Below, piece by piece: positions 1 to 5,143 of a stretch of 5,143 bases of DNA. The notes below the pieces were generated by a model. That model was given only the letters and a program-made list of their open reading frames with translations, was not told the origin of the DNA and did no database searches. The position numbers and the translations under genes were made by a program. The stretch comes from Pseudomonadota bacterium (GTDB taxonomy: Bacteria > Pseudomonadota > Gammaproteobacteria > Acidithiobacillales > Acidithiobacillaceae): the NCBI GenBank assembly GCA_021818125.1, contig JAKAFG010000153.1, positions 1 through 5,143 on the forward strand, written 5' to 3'. Numbering within the stretch: the first letter of the stretch is position 1; the number at the start of each line of letters is the position of its first letter.

Positions 1-477
1 TTCGGCCTGAGCGGCTTGCGCCACCCCCGGCCCGCACCAGACATCCTCACAAATGAGCACCCCGCACTGCAGTCCGGCACAGGTAAACACCAGCGACTGC
101 GCCCCCGGCGTGAAGTAGCGCACTTCATCGAATACCGCATAGTTCGGCAGACAATGCTTATGATAAACCGCCTCGACCCGCCCCCCGCGCAGCAGACTGG
201 CGCTATTGTAGAGGCGCTCCTGCTCACGCTGCGGGTGCCCTACCAGCATGGCCAGAGGCGCTTCTGTCGCGAGACGCTGCAAGGCGGCATCGCAGACCTG
301 CAAAAAGTCTGCACGCAAGAGCAAGTCTTCCGGGGGATAACCACTGAGGGCCAACTCCGGCGTCACCAGCAGGTCGGCCCCCGCGGCCTGTGCCTCTGCA
401 GCAGCGGCCAACAGACGATCGGCGTTGCCCGCCACATCGCCGACCCGGCAGTTGACCTGCGCCAGGGCGATGCGCAT
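1..477 (-). CDS. nadE: Glutamine-dependent NAD+ synthetase, N-terminal amidase part (3' end outside window)
   Basis: This enzyme makes NAD+ from deamido-NAD+ and ATP in the cytoplasm, using ammonia released from glutamine by an N-terminal nitrilase-type domain. The 159 visible residues are most of that domain. The start MRIALAQVN followed by VGDVAGN is typical of the family. The Glu-Lys-Cys catalytic triad can be placed at E41 (in TPELALSGYPPEDL), K107 (in YHKHCLPNYAVFDEVRYF) and C143 (in GVLICEDVW). The frame is open to the left edge, so the C-terminal synthetase domain with its ATP-binding loop is not seen; full-length relatives are roughly 540 to 580 residues. The ATG shares its A with the sucD stop codon (TGATG), and only a weak GGGG lies just upstream, so translation is probably coupled to sucD. 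A stand-alone nitrilase-family amidase is the alternative, but the PPEDL and HCLPNYAVFDE blocks are characteristic of NadE. Confidence 0.95.
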   Translation of the reverse strand, partial: MRIALAQVNCRVGDVAGNADRLLAAAAEAQAAGADLLVTPELALSGYPPEDLLLRADFLQVCDAALQRLATEAPLAMLVGHPQREQERLYNSASLLRGGRVEAVYHKHCLPNYAVFDEVRYFTPGAQSLVFTCAGLQCGVLICEDVWCGPGVAQAAQAE

Positions 478-1349
478 CAGCGCCCCAGTACCTCGGCCGC
501 CCGGGCACCCAAATCGGCGGGGGAATGCACACAATGGACGCCCGCCGCTTCCAGTACCGCATATTTGGCCGCCGCCGTTCCTGCACCACCATCGATAATA
601 GCCCCCGCGTGGCCCATGCGCTTGCCCTTGGGCGCCGTGGAGCCAGCAATAAAAGCCACCACCGGCTTACGGACATGCGCCTGGATAAAGGCCGCCGCAT
701 CTTCCTCCATGCGTCCGCCGATCTCGCCCACCATGACAATCACTTCGGTCTGCGGGTCCGCCTCAAAAAGCTGCAAGACCTCGATAAAATTCATGCCAAT
801 CAGCGGATCGCCGCCGATACCCACGCAGGTACTCTGCCCCAGACCCAGACGGGTGGTCTGCTCCACCGCTTCATAGGTGAGGGTGCCGGAGCGGGAGACA
901 ATGCCTACCCGTCCGGTCTGATGAATGGCGCCGGGCATGATCCCGATCTTGGACTGTCCCGGCGTGATGATCCCCGGACAGTTGGGGCCAATGAGTCGCG
1001 CCGGGGAGTCCGCCAGATAATGCTTCACCATCAGCATGTCATGCACCGGAATGCCTTCGGTGATGCAGACGATGAGTTGAATACCAGCGGCAGCCGCCTC
1101 GATGATGGCATCGGCGGCAAAAGGTGAGGGTACATAGATCACACTGGCCTCGGCCCCGGTGTCCTGCACAGCGTCAGCCACCGTATCAAACACCGGCAGA
1201 TCGAGATGGCGGCTGCCACCTTTGCCGGGGGTCACGCCACCCACCATACATGTGCCATAAGCCACGGCCTGTTGCGAGTGAAAAGTCCCTTGCTTGCCGG
1301 TAAAGCCCTGGCAAATCACACGGGTGTCGCGGGACAGCAATATGCTCAT
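477..1349 (-). CDS. sucD: Succinyl-CoA synthetase (ADP-forming), alpha subunit
   Basis: This is the CoA-binding and phosphohistidine-carrying subunit of succinyl-CoA synthetase, which interconverts succinate, CoA and ATP with succinyl-CoA, ADP and phosphate. Its 290 residues match the usual length and align end to end with E. coli SucD from memory. The CoA-binding Rossmann domain carries GFTGKQGTFH (15-24) and VGGVTPGKGG (36-45). The GPNCPG motif is at 121-126 and GIGGDP at 177-182. E209 in GEIGG is the residue expected to contact phosphohistidine, and the active-site H247 sits in KGKRMGHAGAI. The ATG overlaps the upstream small gene's stop by four bases (ATGA), and no good Shine-Dalgarno precedes it, only a weak GGTG. 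It is separated from its partner sucC by that small gene. A malate-CoA ligase (MtkB) is related, but the close match to SucD makes that unlikely. Confidence 0.97.
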   Translation of the reverse strand: MSILLSRDTRVICQGFTGKQGTFHSQQAVAYGTCMVGGVTPGKGGSRHLDLPVFDTVADAVQDTGAEASVIYVPSPFAADAIIEAAAAGIQLIVCITEGIPVHDMLMVKHYLADSPARLIGPNCPGIITPGQSKIGIMPGAIHQTGRVGIVSRSGTLTYEAVEQTTRLGLGQSTCVGIGGDPLIGMNFIEVLQLFEADPQTEVIVMVGEIGGRMEEDAAAFIQAHVRKPVVAFIAGSTAPKGKRMGHAGAIIDGGAGTAAAKYAVLEAAGVHCVHSPADLGARAAEVLGR

Positions 1350-1690
1350 AGACGCACCAGAATCACGATAAGAAGAACACTGATTACCGCCTCTCCCAGG
1401 AGCAGGAGAAGCACATAGGGATTGCGCCGGGGTGCCGGACTGATTCTGTCGACCGCCGACCGCAAAGCCGCCAGATCTTGCCGCAGGGCCGCCACGTCGT
1501 CGGCCTGCGCCACGGACTTGAGCCGCTCGTCGAGAATCTGATCGAGCAGCACCGCCATCTCCGCCATCGCCTCCGCACTTTTCTGATCCGCGCCGCGCTT
1601 CACATAAGTATCGGCGAGACGCGAAATCAGCGGGCCGGAGTTACGCAGCACCGGCCACAGACGTTGCAACCAAAAGATGTTGATGGACAT
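1346..1690 (-). CDS. Small coiled-coil protein with C-terminal membrane anchor, function unknown
   Basis: I do not recognise this 114-residue protein. The N-terminal half (1-59) is soluble-looking and mostly helical in character. Residues 66-83 form a clean heptad pattern, with V66, L69, L73, L76, V80 and I83 at the a/d positions, which predicts a short coiled coil. A Pro/Arg break (SPAPRRN, 84-90) leads into a very hydrophobic segment at about 91-112, with one buried acidic residue, E100, and the chain ends VRL. The Arg pair before the helix predicts a cytoplasmic N-terminus with the protein tail-anchored in the inner membrane. The gene starts one base after the sucC stop, behind an AGGG that overlaps the end of sucC, and overlaps sucD by ATGA. 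Its tight place in the operon and protein-like composition support a real gene. A membrane tether or assembly factor for succinyl-CoA synthetase is only a guess from position. Confidence 0.85.
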   Translation of the reverse strand: MSINIFWLQRLWPVLRNSGPLISRLADTYVKRGADQKSAEAMAEMAVLLDQILDERLKSVAQADDVAALRQDLAALRSAVDRISPAPRRNPYVLLLLLGEAVISVLLIVILVRL

Positions 1691-1691
1691 G

Positions 1692-2855
1692 TCAGCCCTG
1701 CGCCGCCGCCACGGCCTTCATGGCCGCGTCGGTAAGGCCATCGGCGGTGATCAGGGAAAGCCCGCTCTCCCGCAGCAACGCCATGCCCTCCTCCTTCCTG
1801 GTGCCCTCCAGACGCACCACCACCGGCAGATGAAGACCCACCTCCGCCGCCGCCTGGATGATGCCCTCCGCCAGCAGGTCACAGCGGGTGATCCCACCGA
1901 AGATATTGACCAGTATGGCCTTCACTCGGGTGTCCGAAAGAATAAGCTTGAAGGCCTGGGTGACCTTGTCCGCGGCCGCGCCGCCGCCCACATCCAGAAA
2001 ATTGGCGGGCTCACCGCCGTGCAACTTGATCAGGTCCATGGTCGCCATGGCCAGACCGGCACCGTTGACCATGCAGCCGATGTTACCTTCCAGGGAGATG
2101 TAATTCAGTCCGAACTGCCGCGCCGTAATCTCCCGCCCGTCCTGCTGGGTAGAGTCAAAAAGTTCATCAGACTCAGGGTGGCGATACAGGGCGTTGTCGT
2201 CCATCACCACCTTGGCATCCAGGGCCAGCAGCCTGCCTTCGGCCGTGATGGCGAGGGGATTGATCTCCACCATCAGGGCATCGAGCCGTTGCGCCAGGCG
2301 ATACATGCCCTGCATGATGCGTGTGAGTTGCTGCACCTGGCTGGCGTCCAGCCCGAACTGGAAACCGAGCTGGCGCGCTTGAAAAGGCAGAAAGCCGGTG
2401 CTGGGCTCGACCACGACCCGATGCAGGGCCTCCGGCCGGGAGGCCGCCAACTCCTCGATGTCCATACCGCCTTCCTGAGTTGCCAGAAAAGTGATCCGCG
2501 CCTGCCCCCGATCCACCATCAAGGCCAGATAAAGCTCGCGGGCGATGCGACTGGGCTCCTCGATAAGCAAAGCCGCTACGTGCTGCCCCTGCGGACCAGT
2601 CTGCGCCGTGACCAGCGGTTTACCCAGCAACTCCTGCGCCGCCTTTTCCACCTGGGCAATGCTTTCCACCATCCGCACGCCACCGGCCTTGCCGCGTCCA
2701 CCGGCATGCACCTGTGCTTTGACGACCCAGGCCGGACCACCCAGTTCACGGGCCTGATTGACGGCCTCCCGCACCGAGAAGGCGGGAATGGCTCGGGGCA
2801 CCGGCACCCCTTCTTCGGCGAGCAGGCGCTTGGCCTGATACTCATGCAAATTCAT
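1692..2855 (-). CDS. sucC: Succinyl-CoA synthetase (ADP-forming), beta subunit
   Basis: This is the nucleotide- and succinate-binding subunit that pairs with SucD. It is 387 residues long, against 388 in E. coli. The N-terminal ATP-grasp domain starts MNLHEYQAKRLL and carries K46 and the glycine-rich HAGGRGKAGG (50-59), E99 and E107. The Mg-nucleotide ligands are E197 and N199 in VEINPL, plus D213 in LDAK. The C-terminal ligase domain shows LEGNIGCMVNGAGLAM (255-270), GGEPANFLDVGGGA (280-293), VNIFGGI (316-322) and RLEGT (348-352). All expected catalytic positions are present. The start is supported by a strong GAGGAA five bases upstream that overlaps the icd stop, and nine bases separate the two genes. 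The close E. coli-like sequence favours true SucC over the related malate-CoA ligase MtkA, though substrate choice cannot be proven by reading alone. Confidence 0.97.
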   Translation of the reverse strand: MNLHEYQAKRLLAEEGVPVPRAIPAFSVREAVNQARELGGPAWVVKAQVHAGGRGKAGGVRMVESIAQVEKAAQELLGKPLVTAQTGPQGQHVAALLIEEPSRIARELYLALMVDRGQARITFLATQEGGMDIEELAASRPEALHRVVVEPSTGFLPFQARQLGFQFGLDASQVQQLTRIMQGMYRLAQRLDALMVEINPLAITAEGRLLALDAKVVMDDNALYRHPESDELFDSTQQDGREITARQFGLNYISLEGNIGCMVNGAGLAMATMDLIKLHGGEPANFLDVGGGAAADKVTQAFKLILSDTRVKAILVNIFGGITRCDLLAEGIIQAAAEVGLHLPVVVRLEGTRKEEGMALLRESGLSLITADGLTDAAMKAVAAAQG

Positions 2856-2860
2856 GAAAT

Positions 2861-2866
2861 TTCCTC
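2861..2866 (-). promoter_or_regulatory. Ribosome binding site of sucC
   Basis: GAGGAA on the minus strand lies five bases before the sucC ATG and overlaps the TGA of icd (TGAGGAA). It is the best-placed Shine-Dalgarno sequence in the window, so sucC can initiate strongly in its own right as well as by reinitiation. Confidence 0.8.
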
Positions 2867-4157
2867 ACAAACGACGCACCAGCGCCGCACTGAACTCCGC
2901 CGTACTCAAGGCGGGAACGTCACCACGCAACGCCGCCAGATCACCGGTCACTTCGCCGCTGGCGATGGCCGCGTTCATGGCCACCACGATGCGCGCCGCC
3001 GCCTCGCCCCAACCCAGATGCTCCAGCATCATCACCGCCGACAAAATCAGCGAACTGGGGTTGGCCCTGCCCTGCCCGGCGATGTCCGGCGCCGTACCGT
3101 GGGTGGCCTCAAAAATCGCATGGGTATCGGAGAGGTTCGCCCCCGGCGCCATGCCGATCCCGCCCACTTCCGCCGCCAGCGCATCGGAAATATAGTCGCC
3201 GTTGAGGTTAAGCGTGGCCACCACTGAATAATCTTCCGGCCGCAACAAAATCTGCTGCAGGAAGTTGTCGGCGATGACATCCTTGATAATCAGCTTGCCA
3301 TCGGCGATGGCCTGCTGCTCGACCGCCTGCGCCGCCGCCTTGCCCTCTGCCCGACTAATCGCCGCCTTCTGCCGCCAGGTGAAGACCCGTCCGGCGAACT
3401 CCCGCTCGGCCAAGGCATAGCCCCAGTCGCGGAAACCGCCCTCGGTGAACTTCATGATATTGCCCTTGTGCACCAGGCTCACCGAGGGCTTGCCATGCTC
3501 CAGCGCATACTGGATGGCGCGGCGCACCAGACGCTCCGAGCCCTCCACCGACACCGGCTTGATGCCGATGGCCGAACTGGCCGGGAAGCGGATTTTGCTG
3601 ACCCCCATCTCTTCCTGCAAAAAGCGCAGGAGCTTTTCTGCCTCGGGGCTGCCCGCCGGCCACTCGATACCGGCGTAAATATCCTCGGAGTTTTCCCGGA
3701 AGATGACCATATCGACCTTTTCCGGGTGGCACACGGGGCTGGGCGTACCCGCAAAATAACGTACCGGCCGCAAGCAGACGTAGAGGTCCAGATCCTGGCG
3801 CAGCGCCACATTGAGGCTGCGGATTCCGCCACCCACCGGGGTTTCCAACGGCCCCTTGATGGCGACCTTATATGCACGGATAGCGGCCATGGTTTCTTCG
3901 GGAAGATACTGCCCCTCGCCGTAGAGCGTCACCGCCTTCTGCCCGGCGAACAGCTCCATCCAGGCAATCCGCCGCTGACCGCCATAGGCGGCCTGTACCG
4001 CCGCATCCACCACCGCACGCATGGCCGGCGTGACATCGCAGCCGATCCCGTCTCCCTCGATGAAGGGAATAACGGGTTGATCGGGCACCCGCAGCACCCC
4101 GTCCACTTGGGTGATGGGCTTCCCCTGAGCCGGAACCTGAATATGCGCCATGGTCAC
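2865..4157 (-). CDS. icd: Isocitrate dehydrogenase, NAD+-dependent type
   Basis: This enzyme oxidatively decarboxylates isocitrate to 2-oxoglutarate as a cytoplasmic homodimer. Its 430 residues align with the 416-residue E. coli Icd, apart from about 13 extra residues within 258-290. Substrate residues S114, N116, R120, R130 and R154 are present, as are catalytic Y161 and K231 and metal ligands D297, D321 and D325. The cofactor site reads HGTAPDIAGQGRAN: D358, I359 and A365 replace the E. coli Lys344, Tyr345 and Val351, and Tyr391 and Arg395 correspond to G405 and A409. These changes remove the contacts to the NADP 2'-phosphate and indicate NAD+. The start is either GTG at 4157, overlapping the aconitase stop by four bases (GTGA), or ATG at 4151. 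I chose GTG because GGAGAAGG at 4162-4169 is better spaced for it. The Acidithiobacillus thiooxidans NAD-IDH is the closest described enzyme I recall. Confidence 0.96.
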   Translation of the reverse strand: MTMAHIQVPAQGKPITQVDGVLRVPDQPVIPFIEGDGIGCDVTPAMRAVVDAAVQAAYGGQRRIAWMELFAGQKAVTLYGEGQYLPEETMAAIRAYKVAIKGPLETPVGGGIRSLNVALRQDLDLYVCLRPVRYFAGTPSPVCHPEKVDMVIFRENSEDIYAGIEWPAGSPEAEKLLRFLQEEMGVSKIRFPASSAIGIKPVSVEGSERLVRRAIQYALEHGKPSVSLVHKGNIMKFTEGGFRDWGYALAEREFAGRVFTWRQKAAISRAEGKAAAQAVEQQAIADGKLIIKDVIADNFLQQILLRPEDYSVVATLNLNGDYISDALAAEVGGIGMAPGANLSDTHAIFEATHGTAPDIAGQGRANPSSLILSAVMMLEHLGWGEAAARIVVAMNAAIASGEVTGDLAALRGDVPALSTAEFSAALVRRL

Positions 4158-5143
4158 GATACCTTCTCCAGTTGTTCGCTGGCCCAGGACAAGGCGCCCC
4201 CCTTCAGAATCAACTCCAGATCACGGGCACTCGCCAACTGCGGCATGACCGGAATATCCAGCCCTTGGGTTTCATCGCGCAGCGTCAGCGCCTGGCCCAG
4301 CGCCAGCCCCCTGATATCCAGACTGAGCTGATCCCCCGCCTGCACCCTGACATAATCCGCCGCGTCCACGAAAGTCAGGGGCAAAATGCCGAAGTTGATG
4401 AGATTGGCGAGGTGAATGCGTGCAAACGACTTGACCAGCACTGCACGCACGCCGAGATAGCGGGGCGCCAGTGCCGCATGTTCACGGCTGGAACCCTGCC
4501 CGTAATTGTGACCCGCCACGATAAAGCCGCCCCCGGCCGCTTTGGCGCGGGCCGGAAAGGTCTCATCCACCATGTGGAAGACAAACTCCGAAATGGCTGG
4601 CAGATTGGAGCGCAGCGGCAGCACCTTGGCTCCGGCCGGCATGATGTGGTCGGTGGTGATGTCATCTTCCAGCCGAATCAGCACCTCGCCCTGCAGGCTT
4701 GCTGGAGCGGCCTGCCCGGTGGGGAGTTTGGCGATGTTGGGGCCACGGATAATGGCCACCGGGCTGCCTTCGGCGGCGGGGGCGAGCACCATCCGGTCAT
4801 CGACCAGAAAGCGCTCCGGCACCGGCACATGAATGGGCGCCAGCCCCAGGTCGCGGGGATCGGTGATCACCCCGGTCAGGGCGCAGGCGGCACAGGTTTC
4901 CGGGCTCGCCAGATACACCGCCGCATTTTTAGTACCGGAACGCCCGTAGAAATTGCGGTTGAAGGAACGCACCGAGACGCCTTCCGTGGGCGGCGCGAAG
5001 CCCATGCCGATGCAGGGTCCGCAGGCCGATTCCAAAATGCGCGAACCGGCCCCGATGAAGTCCAGCAAGCCGCCATCCCTGGTCACCATTTCCATCACCT
5101 GCCGCGACCCCGGCGACACCCCCAGGCTGACGCCGTCAGCGAC
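4154..5143 (-). CDS. acn: Aconitate hydratase, C-terminal half (5' end outside window)
   Basis: Aconitase isomerises citrate and isocitrate through cis-aconitate with a [4Fe-4S] cluster. The visible 329 residues are the end of the catalytic domains, a linker and the swivel domain; the frame is open to the right edge and begins VADGVSLGVSPGSRQV. Two of the three cluster ligands are seen in ESACGPCIGMG, at fragment residues 41 and 44; the third should lie upstream. FNRNFYGRSG (61-70) follows. The swivel domain shows DDITTDHIMPAGAK (160-173), the substrate-binding GQGSSREHAALAPRYLG (215-231) and KSFARIHLANLINFGILPL (238-256). The compact swivel domain and the sequence around the cluster look like the shorter bacterial type (about 640-650 residues, sometimes called Aquifex type) rather than AcnA or AcnB of E. 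coli. Homoaconitase or isopropylmalate isomerase large subunits are relatives, but the fused swivel domain and the icd neighbour favour aconitase. Confidence 0.93.
   Translation of the reverse strand, partial: VADGVSLGVSPGSRQVMEMVTRDGGLLDFIGAGSRILESACGPCIGMGFAPPTEGVSVRSFNRNFYGRSGTKNAAVYLASPETCAACALTGVITDPRDLGLAPIHVPVPERFLVDDRMVLAPAAEGSPVAIIRGPNIAKLPTGQAAPASLQGEVLIRLEDDITTDHIMPAGAKVLPLRSNLPAISEFVFHMVDETFPARAKAAGGGFIVAGHNYGQGSSREHAALAPRYLGVRAVLVKSFARIHLANLINFGILPLTFVDAADYVRVQAGDQLSLDIRGLALGQALTLRDETQGLDIPVMPQLASARDLELILKGGALSWASEQLEKVS
4162..4169 (-). promoter_or_regulatory. Ribosome binding site of icd
   Basis: GGAGAAGG on the minus strand, inside the end of the aconitase gene, lies 4 bases (8 from its GGAG core) before the GTG at 4157 and 10 to 14 bases before the ATG at 4151. 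The spacing favours the GTG start, which adds two residues to the protein. Confidence 0.65.

Noticed and set aside
224..739. Minus-strand open frame spanning the sucD/nadE junction
   Set aside because: It is a frame-shifted reading of the two real genes; composition is Arg/Ala-rich and without motifs.
16..876. Open frame of 286 codons on the plus strand
   Set aside because: It is antisense to nadE and sucD, whose catalytic residues are all intact; no domain is visible in the plus-strand product.
1677..3227. Open frame of 516 codons on the plus strand
   Set aside because: It lies antisense to sucC and part of icd, both of which have complete conserved motifs. Its translation is rich in His, Arg and Gln with no recognisable domain, as expected for the opposite strand of GC-rich coding DNA.
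3468..4331. Open frame of 287 codons on the plus strand
   Set aside because: It is antisense to icd and the aconitase end, is low in recognisable protein features, and has the His/Arg-rich composition of a shadow frame.
5117..5119. GTG as a possible start of the aconitase open frame
   Set aside because: The frame continues upstream to the window edge with typical aconitase sequence (VADGVSLG before it), so this GTG is an internal valine codon of a truncated gene.
1..5143. Terminators, promoters, tRNAs, CRISPR arrays, insertion sequences or attachment sites
   Set aside because: The largest gap between genes is 9 bases, and I saw no convincing terminator hairpin with a T-run, repeat array or transposase sequence. 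Short GC-rich inverted repeats inside genes are expected at this base composition.

Overview
The window is a dense stretch of bacterial chromosome, GC-rich by eye. It holds six genes, all on the minus strand, read from right to left. The order of transcription is aconitase (3' part, cut by the right edge), NAD-type isocitrate dehydrogenase (icd), succinyl-CoA synthetase beta (sucC), a 114-residue coiled-coil protein with a C-terminal membrane helix (unrecognised), succinyl-CoA synthetase alpha (sucD), and glutamine-dependent NAD+ synthetase (nadE, 5' part, cut by the left edge). No gap between genes exceeds 9 bases and three junctions overlap, so this is almost certainly one operon. Its promoter lies beyond the right edge and its terminator beyond the left edge.

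The gene set, the aconitase subtype and the isocitrate dehydrogenase suggest an autotrophic proteobacterium, most likely an Acidithiobacillus-like sulfur or iron oxidiser. The isocitrate dehydrogenase is about 430 residues long. It has Asp/Ile/Ala at the cofactor-specificity positions and a roughly 13-residue insertion relative to E. coli Icd, which resembles the NAD+-dependent enzyme characterised from Acidithiobacillus thiooxidans. This assignment comes from remembered protein features, not a search.

The first two enzymes take citrate to isocitrate and then to 2-oxoglutarate, making NADH. Succinyl-CoA synthetase interconverts succinate and succinyl-CoA. No 2-oxoglutarate dehydrogenase genes (sucA, sucB, lpd) lie next to sucCD, unlike in E. 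coli. That fits a branched, biosynthetic TCA pathway in which the citrate arm supplies 2-oxoglutarate for nitrogen assimilation and SucCD supplies succinyl-CoA. NadE makes the cofactor that the dehydrogenase uses.

The least explained element is the small membrane-anchored coiled-coil gene placed between the two subunit genes of one enzyme. It is linked to sucD by an ATGA overlap. I see no RNA genes, mobile elements, CRISPR arrays, large repeats or long intergenic regions.
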